In this document: piece by piece, positions 8,586 to 16,644 of the stretch
How the letters are laid out: every line of letters begins with the position of its first letter
How positions within the stretch are numbered: position 1 is the first letter of the stretch
Assembly (NCBI RefSeq): GCF_900089605.1
Contig: NZ_LT594324.1
Span: 1,612,001-1,676,000 of the forward strand
DNA from: Micromonospora narathiwatensis
GTDB lineage: Bacteria; Actinomycetota; Actinomycetes; Mycobacteriales; Micromonosporaceae
DNA length: 64,000 nt
Reading direction: 5' to 3'
Notes under the pieces: model-generated
What the model saw: the letters and a program-made list of their open reading frames with translations, nothing else
Database searches by the model: none
What the model was told of the DNA's origin: nothing
Made by a program: the position numbers and the translations under genes

Positions 8586-9589
8586 TGGCCACCATGACCA
8601 TGGCGAAGGCGCTCAACGCCGCGCTCGCCGACGCGATGCTCGCCGACGAGCGGGTGGTCGTCTTCGGCGAGGACGTCGGGCAGCTCGGCGGCGTCTTCCG
8701 GATCACCGACGGCCTCCAGGCCCGGTTCGGCGACAAGCGCTGCTTCGACACCCCCCTCGCGGAGGCCGGCATCGTCGGCTTCGCCGTCGGCCTGGCCATG
8801 TCCGGGCTGCGGCCGGTGGTCGAGATGCAGTTCGACGCGTTCGCGTACCCGGCGTTCGAGCAGATCGCCTCGCACGTGGCGAAGCTGCGCAACCGCACCA
8901 GGGGCGCGCTCAGCGTGCCGATCGTCATCCGGGTGCCGTACGCCGGCGGCATCGGTGGCGTGGAGCACCACTGCGACTCCTCCGAGGCGTACTACGCGCA
9001 CACCCCGGGCCTGAAGGTGGTCACCCCGGCCACCGTCGAGGACGCGTACTCGCTGCTGCGCGAGGCGATCGACGACCCGGACCCGGTCGTGTTCATGGAG
9101 CCGAAGAAGCTCTACTTCTCCAGCGCCGAGGCGGAGCTGCCGGCCCGTACCGCGCCGTTCGGCCAGGCCGTCGTGCGCCGGGCCGGCACCGACGCCACCC
9201 TGGTCGCGTACGGCCCGGCCGTGCCGGTCGCCCTGGAGGCGGCCGAGGCCGCCCGCGAGGAGGGCTGGGACCTGGAGGTCGTCGACGTACGCACCATCGT
9301 GCCGTTCGACGACGCCACGGTCACCGCCTCGGTCCGGAAGACCGGCCGGTGCGTGGTGATCCAGGAGGCGCAGGGCTTCGCCGGTGTCGGCGCGGAGATC
9401 GCCGCCCGGGTGCAGGAGCGCTGCTTCCACGCGCTGCACGCCCCGGTGCTGCGGGTCTCCGGCCTGGACATTCCCTACCCGGCCCCGATGCTGGAGCACA
9501 CCCACCTGCCCTCGGTCGACCGGGTGCTGGACACCGTGGCCCGCCTCCAGTGGGACGACCAGCCCGACGCGCGCTGGGTGGCGGCATGA
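8585..9589 (+). CDS. Branched-chain 2-oxoacid dehydrogenase E1 component, beta subunit
   Basis: The beta subunit of the heterotetrameric E1 enzyme. It has 334 residues with a transketolase-like pyrimidine-binding domain (VVVFGEDVGQLGGVFRITDG, then RCFDTPLAEAGIVGFAVG with the conserved glutamate) and a C-terminal transketolase domain (VEVVDVRTIVPFDDATV; QEAQGFAGVGAEIAARVQE). The start overlaps the E1 alpha stop by one base and the stop overlaps the E2 start (ATGA), so the three subunits are made at matched rates. No E3 (lipoamide dehydrogenase) gene is present nearby, so the complex must borrow one encoded elsewhere. Confidence 0.94.
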   Translation: MATMTMAKALNAALADAMLADERVVVFGEDVGQLGGVFRITDGLQARFGDKRCFDTPLAEAGIVGFAVGLAMSGLRPVVEMQFDAFAYPAFEQIASHVAKLRNRTRGALSVPIVIRVPYAGGIGGVEHHCDSSEAYYAHTPGLKVVTPATVEDAYSLLREAIDDPDPVVFMEPKKLYFSSAEAELPARTAPFGQAVVRRAGTDATLVAYGPAVPVALEAAEAAREEGWDLEVVDVRTIVPFDDATVTASVRKTGRCVVIQEAQGFAGVGAEIAARVQERCFHALHAPVLRVSGLDIPYPAPMLEHTHLPSVDRVLDTVARLQWDDQPDARWVAA

Positions 9590-11028
9590 GCACCACGACC
9601 GGGACCCGCGACTTCCTTCTGCCGGACCTTGGCGAGGGGCTGAGCGAGGCGGAGATCGTCGAGTGGCGGGTCGCCGTCGGTGACGTGGTCACCGTGGACC
9701 AGACCGTGGTCGAGGTGGAGACCGCCAAGGCGGTCGTCGACGTGCCCTGCCCGTACGCGGGTCGGGTCGTGGCCCTGCACGGCGCGGCGGGCGAGGTCCG
9801 CCCGGTCGGCCAGCCGCTGATCACCATCGCCCCGCTCGACGGTGCGGACGGGGACGACCCGCACGCCACCTACCGCGAGGAGGAGCGCGCCGGCTCCGGC
9901 AACGTCCTGATCGGGTACGGCACCGGCCACGGCGGCTCCGGGCGGCGGCGTCGCCGGCCCCGGCTGGCCCTCGCCCCGGAGCCCACCACCGCTGCGCCGG
10001 CCGCCGCCGGCCCGGCCCCGGCCGGTGTCCCCGGTCCGGCCGCCGGGCCGGCCCTGAACGTCGGAGCGCCGGCCGCCGGAGGCACCCCGGCGGCCGGCGG
10101 TCCGGCCGACACCGACGGGCGCGCGGGCGCCGCCGGTGCGGTCCTGGTCATCTCGCCGATCGTCCGGCGGCTGGCCCGGGAACGCGGCGTGGACCTGGCG
10201 TCGCTGCGCGGCACCGGGCCCGGTGGGGTGATTCGCCGCGCCGACGTGGAGGCGGCGTCCGCCGCCCCGGCGGCGCGGCTCGCCGCCGTGCCGGCGGCCC
10301 CCGAGGCGCACGTCGGGCTCGCCCCGACGGACGGCGGTGACGTGGTCATCCCGCTGACCGGCATCCGAAAGGTGATCGCCGACAAGCTCTCCCGCAGCCG
10401 GCGGGAGATCCCCGAGGTCACCATCTGGGTGGACGTGGACGCCACCGGGCTGCTGGCGACCCGCGCCGCGATCAACGCCGCCACTCCGGAGTCGCCGGTC
10501 AGCATTCTGGCCCTGCTGGCCCGGATCTGCCTCAGCGGTCTGCGGAAGTACCCGCAGCTCAACGCGCACGTGGACACCGAGGGGCAGCGGATCGTCCAGT
10601 CGGCCGGGGTGCACCTGGGCATCGCCGCGCAGACCGACCGGGGCCTGATCGTCCCGGTGCTCCGCGACGCCCAGCGGCTGACCACCCGGGAACTGGCCGC
10701 CGCGCTGGTGGAGACCACCACCGCGGCCCGGGCCGGCAGCCTTCCGCCGGCGCGGCTGACCGGCGGCACCTTCACCCTCAACAACTACGGGGTGTTCGGG
10801 GTGGACGGCTCCACGCCGATCATCAACCACCCGGAGGCGGCGCTGCTCGGCGTCGGCCGGATCGTGGACAAGCCGTGGGTGGTCGACGGGCAGCTCGCGG
10901 TCCGCAAGGTGACCCAGCTCAGCCTCACCTTCGACCACCGGGTCTGCGACGGCGGCGTGGCGGGTGGCTTCCTGCGCCACGTCGCGGACTGCGTGGAGCA
11001 GCCCGCGCTGCTGGTGGCGAACGTCTGA
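9586..11028 (+). CDS. 2-oxoacid dehydrogenase dihydrolipoamide acyltransferase (E2)
   Basis: The E2 core enzyme, which moves the acyl group from E1 to coenzyme A. It has 480 residues: one N-terminal lipoyl domain with K48 in VETAKAVVD, a long Ala/Pro/Gly linker (about 100-180), a peripheral-subunit-binding domain (SPIVRRLARERGVDL ... GTGPGGVIRRADV), a second linker, and the catalytic acyltransferase domain with H451 and D455 in FDHRVCDGG. RRRRRPR-like basic residues near 125 are unusual but lie in the linker. The ATG at 9586 overlaps the E1 beta stop. The operon ends in a strong hairpin just downstream. Confidence 0.94.
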   Translation: MSTTTGTRDFLLPDLGEGLSEAEIVEWRVAVGDVVTVDQTVVEVETAKAVVDVPCPYAGRVVALHGAAGEVRPVGQPLITIAPLDGADGDDPHATYREEERAGSGNVLIGYGTGHGGSGRRRRRPRLALAPEPTTAAPAAAGPAPAGVPGPAAGPALNVGAPAAGGTPAAGGPADTDGRAGAAGAVLVISPIVRRLARERGVDLASLRGTGPGGVIRRADVEAASAAPAARLAAVPAAPEAHVGLAPTDGGDVVIPLTGIRKVIADKLSRSRREIPEVTIWVDVDATGLLATRAAINAATPESPVSILALLARICLSGLRKYPQLNAHVDTEGQRIVQSAGVHLGIAAQTDRGLIVPVLRDAQRLTTRELAAALVETTTAARAGSLPPARLTGGTFTLNNYGVFGVDGSTPIINHPEAALLGVGRIVDKPWVVDGQLAVRKVTQLSLTFDHRVCDGGVAGGFLRHVADCVEQPALLVANV

Positions 11029-11036
11029 ACCCGGCC

Positions 11037-11072
11037 GGGGCCGGTCACCTCCAGTTGGGGGTGACCGGCCCC
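11037..11072. terminator. Terminator of the 2-oxoacid dehydrogenase operon
   Basis: A perfect 13-bp stem (GGGGCCGGTCACC at 11037-11049 with its complement at 11060-11072) encloses a 10-base loop, nine bases after the E2 stop. Confidence 0.8.
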
Positions 11073-11296
11073 GTCGTGCTTCCCGGAACCGGGACCGAGC
11101 GACCCTCTTCGGCACCTCCGGTACGTCGAACCGCCACCGGCCCCGATCCGGGACACCGCCCCCCGCCACGCCCCGTCCGGCACCCGGGCGACCAAATGCG
11201 CCTGGTTTCACGAGCATTTCTCGGGGAAGAGCGCCGTGGACCTGGGAATCGCCGTACAGAATGTGGCCAAGGGGGAGTGGAAATGGGGGGCCGAAT

Positions 11297-12562
11297 ATGG
11301 ACGTGAGGCGACGATTCACGCTATTGGCGGTGGCCGTGGCGACCACACCGTTGGTTGTCTCCGGCTGCACGGCCGGGCCCAAGGCGATGAAGTCGGGCCA
11401 GGAGAAGAAGCCCCCGGCGCTGAACGTGACACCGGCGGACAACACGAAGGACGTGCCGGTCAGCGCCGAGGTGGGCGCCACCGTCAGCGGCGGAAAGATC
11501 ACCGCGGTCCGGCTCACCGACGACAAGGGCGCGCAGGTGCCGGCCGAACCACGGGAGGACGGGTCGAGCTGGGTGCCGACCAAGCCGTTGCAGAATTCGC
11601 GGACGTACACCGCGGAGGTGACCGCGACCGGCGATTCCGGAAAGAGCACCACACGGAAGACGACGTTCACCACGTCGGCGCCGTCGACCAAGGCGCAGGT
11701 CACCAGCACGCTCTATTTCACGGACAATCAGACGTACGGGACGGCGATGCCGTTGGTCGTCAAGTTCGAACCGGCGATTCCGAAAGAGGCCAGGGCGGAC
11801 GTACAGCGACGGTTGTTCGTGAAGTCGGATCCGCCGCAGCCGGGCACCTGGTCGTGGATCGCGGACGGCACTCAGGTCGAATACCGGGCACCCGACTTCT
11901 GGAAGTCCGGCACGAAGATCAGCGTGCGCAGCGCCCTGCAGGGGCTGCCGATCGGCAAGGACGCGATCGGTGACGCGGACCACTCCGCGACCTCGAAGAT
12001 CGGCCGGCAGTCCTCGATCGACATCGACAACGCCAGCAAGCAGATGTCGGTCTACCAGGAGGGCAAGCTGCTCCGGAAGATCCCGGTGAGTCTCGGCAAG
12101 GAGAGCACGCCGACCTCCAGCGGCAACATGGTGATCATGGAGAAGTTCGACCGGACCACCTTCGACACCCGGGGCGACCCGAACGGCGGCTACGTGGTCG
12201 ACGTCGACGACGCGCAGCGCCTCACCTGGGGCGGCGAGTTCATCCACGCCGCGCCGTGGTCGGAGGGCGACCAGGGCAGCAGCAACGTCTCGCACGGTTG
12301 CACCAACGTCTCGTCCGACGCCGCGCACTGGCTGATGGGCGTCACGCAGGTCGGCGACCTGGTGACGGTCAAGGGCACCGAGGTGAAGTTGGACCAGGGC
12401 AACGGTTTCACCGCGTGGAACGTGAGCTGGGACGACTTCGCCAAGGGCAGCGCGCTGCCGGTGCCGGCCGGACTCAAGCCCACGCAGAGCGCGACACCGC
12501 ACCCGGGCGCGGTGGCCGGCGGCTCGGCGCCCGCACCCGCCCCGTCGGTCAGCGGCGGCTGA
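11297..12562 (+). CDS. Lipoprotein L,D-transpeptidase with bacterial Ig-like domain
   Basis: A membrane-anchored enzyme that makes 3-3 crosslinks in peptidoglycan or attaches proteins to it, outside the cell. It has 421 residues. The signal peptide ends in a lipobox VVSGC (Cys about 24). Residues about 40-250 form Ig-like repeats typical of actinobacterial Ldt enzymes. The YkuD domain follows, with the catalytic H333/C335 in SNVSHGCTN. A Pro/Ala/Ser-rich tail ends the protein. The ATG at 11297 is chosen because the signal peptide begins there; the frame is open for another 110 codons upstream without coding character. The catalytic set is complete. Such enzymes are insensitive to most beta-lactams except carbapenems. 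Confidence 0.93.
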   Translation: MDVRRRFTLLAVAVATTPLVVSGCTAGPKAMKSGQEKKPPALNVTPADNTKDVPVSAEVGATVSGGKITAVRLTDDKGAQVPAEPREDGSSWVPTKPLQNSRTYTAEVTATGDSGKSTTRKTTFTTSAPSTKAQVTSTLYFTDNQTYGTAMPLVVKFEPAIPKEARADVQRRLFVKSDPPQPGTWSWIADGTQVEYRAPDFWKSGTKISVRSALQGLPIGKDAIGDADHSATSKIGRQSSIDIDNASKQMSVYQEGKLLRKIPVSLGKESTPTSSGNMVIMEKFDRTTFDTRGDPNGGYVVDVDDAQRLTWGGEFIHAAPWSEGDQGSSNVSHGCTNVSSDAAHWLMGVTQVGDLVTVKGTEVKLDQGNGFTAWNVSWDDFAKGSALPVPAGLKPTQSATPHPGAVAGGSAPAPAPSVSGG

Positions 12563-12587
12563 GGGAGGGACCTGGGGGAACGACCGA

Positions 12588-12621
12588 GGGACGGCTCGCC
12601 ACGGAGGTGGCGGGCCGTCCC
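12588..12621. terminator. Terminator after the L,D-transpeptidase gene
   Basis: GGGACGGCTCGCCAC (12588-12602) pairs with 12607-12621 with one T-G pair around a GGAG loop, 26 bases after the stop. Confidence 0.7.
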
Positions 12622-12743
12622 TGCCGCGCGCTCCGGCCCCGCCGACGCGGACGCCTCGGGGGCCACCCTGAGTCTCTCGGGGTCCTACCCGGGACGTTCC
12701 CGGATCCCTGGTCCGGGCGGCCGAAAATGTCGGTCCCGGCGGA

Positions 12744-12749
12744 TAGGTT
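12744..12749 (+). promoter_or_regulatory. -10 element of a leaderless transcript (TAGGTT)
   Basis: TAGGTT fits TANNNT and lies seven bases before the ATG at 12757, with no ribosome binding site between. Confidence 0.5.
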
Positions 12750-12756
12750 TACCGGC

Positions 12757-13122
12757 ATGGGGCAGCGCAGCGACCGGTTCGACGTGCAGATCAGCGTCGG
12801 TGACGACGTGGTGGACGTCCGCGCCGTGGGCGAGATCGACATCGCCACGGTCGGTGCGTTCCGGGCCGCGCTCTGGGCCGCCCCGGCACGGCCGGTGCTG
12901 CGGTTGGACCTCTCCGGCGTCCGGGTGCTCTCCGCCGCCGGGGTGCGGGCACTGATCGCGGCGCACCTGCGGATCCGGGCCCGCGGTGGCGAGCTGGTGC
13001 TGGTCGACCCCGATCCGGTGGTGGCCCGGGTGCTGCGCGCCACCGGCCTGCACCGGGTGATGCCGATCCATGAGTCGGCGACCGCGGGCGCGTCGCGGCT
13101 GGCGGAGCTGGCGTCGGTCTGA
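12757..13122 (+). CDS. STAS-domain protein (anti-sigma factor antagonist type)
   Basis: A 121-residue single-domain STAS protein of the SpoIIAA/RsbV type, which normally binds an anti-sigma kinase and frees a sigma factor. The fold pattern is present: VVDVRAVGEIDIATVGAFRA, then LRLDLSGVRVLSAAGVRALI and a C-terminal VARVLRATGL. At the usual phosphorylation site, DS-x-G, this protein reads LSAAG, so the canonical serine position is alanine. Regulation by phosphorylation may be lost or moved. An in-frame ATG at 12727 is an alternative start, but the -10 element at 12744-12749 places it upstream of the likely mRNA. No cognate kinase or sigma gene is adjacent. Confidence 0.88.
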   Translation: MGQRSDRFDVQISVGDDVVDVRAVGEIDIATVGAFRAALWAAPARPVLRLDLSGVRVLSAAGVRALIAAHLRIRARGGELVLVDPDPVVARVLRATGLHRVMPIHESATAGASRLAELASV

Positions 13123-13130
13123 CCCGACGG

Positions 13131-13161
13131 CCGGGGCCGCCGGTCTGACCGACGGCCCCGG
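13131..13161. terminator. Bidirectional terminator between STAS and FKBP genes
   Basis: CCGGGGCCG (13131-13139) and CGGCCCCGG (13153-13161) pair perfectly between two convergent genes. Confidence 0.6.
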
Positions 13162-13177
13162 GTGAAACGGTCGCGGT

Positions 13178-13546
13178 TCAGCGGACGCCGAGCAGGTCGA
13201 CCACGAAGACCAGCGTCTCGCCCGGCTTGATGACGCCGCCGGCGCCCCGGTCTCCGTAGCCCAGGTGCGGCGGGATGGTCAGCTTGCGCCGGCCGCCCAC
13301 CTTCATGCCGATCACGCCCTGGTCCCAGCCGGCGATGACCCGCCCGCCGCCGAGCGGGAAGTCGAACGCCTCGCCCCGGTTCCACGACGCGTCGAACTCG
13401 CGGCCGGTCGAGTGGGCCACGCCGACGTAGTGCACGCTGGCGAGCTGGCCGGGGCGGGCCTCCGGGCCGTCGCCGACCGTGATGTCCTCGATGACGAGAT
13501 CGGCGGGCGGCGCGCCCTCGATCGGGCCAACCTCGGGCTTCTCCAT
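13178..13546 (-). CDS. FKBP-type peptidyl-prolyl cis-trans isomerase
   Basis: A 122-residue single-domain FKBP that speeds proline isomerisation during protein folding. The family pattern is complete: SVHYVGVAHSTGREFDASWNR, FPLGGGRVIAGWDQGVIGM, RRKLTIPPHLGYGDRG and GETLVFVVDLLGVR. No signal peptide is present, so it acts in the cytoplasm. The ATG at 13546 follows GAGGAG. The gene stands alone, convergent with the STAS gene, and small FKBPs of this kind are common in actinomycetes. Confidence 0.94.
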   Translation of the reverse strand: MEKPEVGPIEGAPPADLVIEDITVGDGPEARPGQLASVHYVGVAHSTGREFDASWNRGEAFDFPLGGGRVIAGWDQGVIGMKVGGRRKLTIPPHLGYGDRGAGGVIKPGETLVFVVDLLGVR

Positions 13547-13714
13547 GAGCGGTCTCCTCGGTGGTTCCGGATGTGTTTCCGTCGATCCTGCCGGATCGTG
13601 ACCGGCCGATACGCGTCGGTCCCCGCCTACGGCGGCGGGGACCGGTGGACGGACGAGATGGCGGGCGCCACCTTCGGTGACGCCCGCCCGGCGGGTGCTG
13701 TCGGATCGGTCACT

Positions 13715-14281
13715 TCACTTGAGCCAGGGGAGCCGCTGGACGATGGGGAGCTTCGCCCAGGCCCGGCCGAGGCCGAGGGTGTTGCCGGCGCCGACCAGGG
13801 CCAGGCCGGCCAGCAGACCCGCGTAGATGAGGTGGTCGTCCATGAACGGGTTGTTCGCGGGGGGCAGCACGGCCGTCCACATCATGACCAGCAGGAGCCC
13901 GCCGGCGACCGCGGCGACCCGCATCCCGATGCCGAGGATCAGGGCGACGCCGATGGCCGCCAGCCCGGTCATGAACATCCAGTCCGCCCAGGTCGCCCCG
14001 GCGATGCCGTGGTAGAAGCCCTCGAGCGGGCCCTTGGTGCCGAAGGCCAGGAAGCCCTTGGTGGGGCTGCCGCCGTTGATCCAGGCGTTCTTCGCCGCGG
14101 TCTCGTGTCCCAGGCCGAACATCTTGTCCAGGAAGGCCCAGAGGAAGACCCAGCCGAGGGCGATCCGCAGTCCGGCGAAGACGTACCGGGCGGCCTTCTG
14201 CCGGGTGGTCTCGGCCTCGCGGGTGGTCCGAACCGCCGGTGCGATGGTGTTGGCGGTGATCCGCTCGATCGTCGCGGTCAT
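13715..14281 (-). CDS. DoxX-family integral membrane protein
   Basis: A 188-residue membrane protein of the DoxX/TQO small subunit family. Four hydrophobic segments are visible: FAGLRIALGWVFLWAFLDKM (about 30-52), the stretch around TWADWMFMTGLAAIGVALIL, VAAVAGGLLLVMMWTAVLPP and IYAGLLAGLALVGAG. In other bacteria DoxX proteins take part in quinone-linked redox and oxidative-stress responses; the exact role here is unknown. The ATG at 14281 has GGAG only three bases away. A GTG at 14290 preceded by GGAAGGGAC is an equally good start. It is divergent from a CBS-BON gene, and a GGGACC-type box lies between them. Confidence 0.87.
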   Translation of the reverse strand: MTATIERITANTIAPAVRTTREAETTRQKAARYVFAGLRIALGWVFLWAFLDKMFGLGHETAAKNAWINGGSPTKGFLAFGTKGPLEGFYHGIAGATWADWMFMTGLAAIGVALILGIGMRVAAVAGGLLLVMMWTAVLPPANNPFMDDHLIYAGLLAGLALVGAGNTLGLGRAWAKLPIVQRLPWLK

Positions 14282-14386
14282 GGTCTCCACGTCCCTTCCT
14301 TTGCCTCGCACCGCGCTTTCCGGTGGCACATTCATTCCACCTCCGGGGCGTCGCCGTGGGCAGGGCCGACCGGGCCGCTCCGGCCC

Positions 14387-14401
14387 GGGACCTTGGACCC
14401 C
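14387..14401. promoter_or_regulatory. GGGACC-TT-GGACCCC box, DosR/DevR-like
   Basis: GGGACCTTGGACCCC lies between the divergent DoxX and CBS-BON genes. It resembles the GGGAC(C/T)TT-GG-CCC boxes bound by DosR/DevR-type response regulators, which control CBS-domain proteins during hypoxia in mycobacteria. No DosR gene is in the window. Confidence 0.35.
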
Positions 14402-14508
14402 TTCGGGCCCGGTCCGGTCGGCCCTGTCCGGCCTGCCGACCGCCTCTGACCACGGTGGTCGCCGCCGCCCTAGCGTCGTGGGTGGAACAGCGGGCCGAGG
14501 AGGTCGTG

Positions 14509-15207
14509 ATGCGGACATGGCAGGTGGGCGACGTGATGACCAAGGACGTCGCGACGGTGGGCGAGGAGACCCCGTACCGGCAGATCGTCGATGTGCTGAT
14601 CCGGCGGGGCATCAGCGCCGTACCGGTGGTGGACGACTTCCGTCGGGTGCTCGGCGTGGTCTCCGAGGCGGACCTGCTGCACAAGGTGGAACGGGCCGGG
14701 CAGTTCGACGAGCGACGGGTCTTCGAGGGCAGGCGCCGGCGTACCGCCCGGGAGAAGGCGGGCGCGTTGGTCGCGAAGGACCTGATGACCGCGCCCGCGG
14801 TGACCACCTACCCGCAGGCGGCGCTGCCGGCGGCGGCCCGGCTGATGGACCGCGAGGTGGTCAAGCGGCTGCCGGTGCTGGACGATCTCGGCCGGCTGGT
14901 CGGCATCGTGACCCGCAGCGACCTGCTCCGGGTGCATCTGCGCACCGACGCGGAGATCCGCGAGGACGTGGTGCAGGAGGTGCTGCGCCGGGTGCTCGCG
15001 GTGCGGGACGGCCTGGTCACCGTCCAGGTTCGGGACGGCGCGGTCACGCTGGACGGCCGGTTGGACCGGCGTAGCGCCGTCGAACTCGCCGGCCGGCTCG
15101 CCGCCCAGGTCAGCGGCGTCGTGCAGGTCGACAACGCCATCGGGTACGACGTGGACGACACCACGCTGCGCGAGGTGGATCCGGTGCACGCCACGCCGAT
15201 CGCCTGA
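14509..15207 (+). CDS. Tandem CBS domain protein with C-terminal BON domain
   Basis: A 232-residue cytoplasmic protein. Two CBS motifs (VGDVMTKDVATV, about 5-60, and VAKDLMTAPAVTTYP, about 85-145) form a Bateman module that usually binds adenine nucleotides. A BON domain (about 152-220; VQEVLRRVLAVRDGLVTVQV ... VDNAIGYDV) follows. Proteins with this order are widespread in actinomycetes and several related CBS proteins are induced by hypoxia. The ATG at 14509 has GAGGAGG five bases upstream; the GTG one codon earlier is too close. Target and partner are unknown. Confidence 0.92.
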   Translation: MRTWQVGDVMTKDVATVGEETPYRQIVDVLIRRGISAVPVVDDFRRVLGVVSEADLLHKVERAGQFDERRVFEGRRRRTAREKAGALVAKDLMTAPAVTTYPQAALPAAARLMDREVVKRLPVLDDLGRLVGIVTRSDLLRVHLRTDAEIREDVVQEVLRRVLAVRDGLVTVQVRDGAVTLDGRLDRRSAVELAGRLAAQVSGVVQVDNAIGYDVDDTTLREVDPVHATPIA

Positions 15208-15274
15208 CCGTCGGCGCCGGCCGGCCGCCACCCGGGTCGGCCGGCGCCGGGGTGGTCCGCCCGTCCCGGTCGGC

Positions 15275-15991
15275 TCAGCCCGCGTGGGCGAGCTGGGTGG
15301 CGAGCAGCGCGGGCGCCTCGGCGAGCGACGGGCCGTACCAGGTCAGGTGCCGGCCCGAGACGAGTGCGGCCGGCACGCCCGGAAACGCCTCCGGCCCGTC
15401 CTCGGCGGTGAACCGGTACGGCTCGTCCGGCAGCACCACCAGTTCGGGCGCCCGGACGCGCAGCTCGTCCGGGCTCGGCCGGGGGTAGCGGTCCTCGTGG
15501 TCGGCCCACTGGTTGCCGACGCCGAGCCGGCGCAGCACGTCACCGGCGAAGGTGTCCCGACCGAGCACCACCCACGGCCGCCGCCACACCGGTACGACCG
15601 CGCTGCGCGGCGTCGCCGAAACGGGCTGCCCGGCCCAGGCCCGCCGGGCGGCCCGCAGCCAGTCCGGCTCGTCGGACCCGCCGAGCGCGGCGATCAGCTC
15701 GCCGAGCTGGGTCAACGCCTCGGGGACCGTACGGGGAAAGGTGACCCGAACCGGTACGCCGGCCGCGCGCAGGGCGTCCGCGTCGACGCGCCGGTTCTCC
15801 TCCTCGTTGAGCAGGACCAGGTCGGGGCGGAGCGCGAGCACCCGGTCCAGGTCGGGGTATTTGGTCCCACCGACCCGGGCGACGTCCAGCCCGGCCGGGT
15901 GGGTGCACCAGTCGGTGGCGCCGACCAGCACCTCGGGCCGGGTCAGCGCCACGGCCTCGGTCAACGACGGCACCAGCGACACCACCCGCAC
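15275..15991 (-). CDS. Cobalamin-binding-like protein without signal peptide
   Basis: A 238-residue protein of the helical-backbone metal receptor family (periplasmic binding protein PF01497 type, BtuF-like). It starts directly with VVSLVPSLTE, then GATDWCTHP, the YPDLDRVLALRPDLVLLN segment typical of BtuF, and VVLGRDTFAGDVLRRLG. It has no signal peptide or lipobox, so it cannot be an ordinary ABC-transporter receptor; the start already lies at the first beta strand. Similar cytoplasmic forms are annotated 'cobalamin-binding protein' in many actinomycetes. The GTG at 15991 follows GGAAGGGAG. No permease or ATPase gene is adjacent. Confidence 0.83.
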   Translation of the reverse strand: MRVVSLVPSLTEAVALTRPEVLVGATDWCTHPAGLDVARVGGTKYPDLDRVLALRPDLVLLNEEENRRVDADALRAAGVPVRVTFPRTVPEALTQLGELIAALGGSDEPDWLRAARRAWAGQPVSATPRSAVVPVWRRPWVVLGRDTFAGDVLRRLGVGNQWADHEDRYPRPSPDELRVRAPELVVLPDEPYRFTAEDGPEAFPGVPAALVSGRHLTWYGPSLAEAPALLATQLAHAG

Positions 15992-16092
15992 GGCCGCTCC
16001 CTTCCTCGCTCCGGAGCATCCTCGCGTACCGGGGATTGTCCGGCGCGGAGCGGCCTTCACGTCGCGCGGGGGCCGGGCCGGCCGGCGGCCGG

Positions 16093-16644
16093 TCAGCGGG
16101 ACGTCTCGTCCACCACCGCCGTCACGTCCAGGTGCCCCGGGCGGCAGCCGAGCGTCGCCGCGAACCGGCGGACCGCGGCGTCCACCTGGGCCCGGGCCGC
16201 GCCGAGACCGGCGGACGGGTCCAGGCCCACCTCGACCCAGACGTCCGGCCGGGTGACCGGGCCGGTGAGCAGCACCCGAGCCCGGCGTACGCCCGGGGCC
16301 CGGAGCAGGTCCCGTTCCAGCGTGCCGGTGAGCACCTCGGTCGCCACCCGGGTACGCCCACCACCGTCCCCCGGATGAGTCAGGGTGCCGGTCAGCCGGC
16401 CCGGCACCCGTAGCCCGGCGGCGAGCAGCCGTTGCCCGAGCAGGGCCAGCAACACCCCGCCGGCCGCCACCGCGAGGGCGGTCCACGGCGTACCGGCCTG
16501 CCACCAGGCGACCGGCCCGTCTCCGAGCAGCGGGGCGCCGCCGCCGGGGAGCCAACCCAGCCCGACCGCCGATCCGACCGCGCCCGCCGCGACGAGCAGC
16601 AGGGCGAGCACCGTCCAGAGCAGCCGGTGGGCGGCGTTGCTCAC
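16093..16644 (-). CDS. DUF6286-type membrane protein of the Asp23 cluster
   Basis: A 183-residue protein with two N-terminal membrane segments (LLWTVLALLLVAAGAVGSAV and TALAVAAGGVLLALLGQRLL) followed by a cytoplasmic alpha/beta domain (TEVLTGTLERDLLRAPGVRRARV ... VWVEVGLD ... QVDAAVRRFAATLG). The C-terminal domain resembles the Asp23-like fold expected of DUF6286 proteins, which are encoded with Asp23 and AmaP genes. The GTG at 16644 overlaps the stop of the preceding gene (GTGA), so it is the fourth gene of that operon. The function is probably structural, in the envelope stress response. Confidence 0.78.
   Translation of the reverse strand: MSNAAHRLLWTVLALLLVAAGAVGSAVGLGWLPGGGAPLLGDGPVAWWQAGTPWTALAVAAGGVLLALLGQRLLAAGLRVPGRLTGTLTHPGDGGGRTRVATEVLTGTLERDLLRAPGVRRARVLLTGPVTRPDVWVEVGLDPSAGLGAARAQVDAAVRRFAATLGCRPGHLDVTAVVDETSR

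Noticed and set aside
9475..11709. 744-codon minus-strand frame over the E2 gene
   Set aside because: Antisense shadow with low-complexity sequence; the E2 frame has lipoyl, binding and catalytic motifs.
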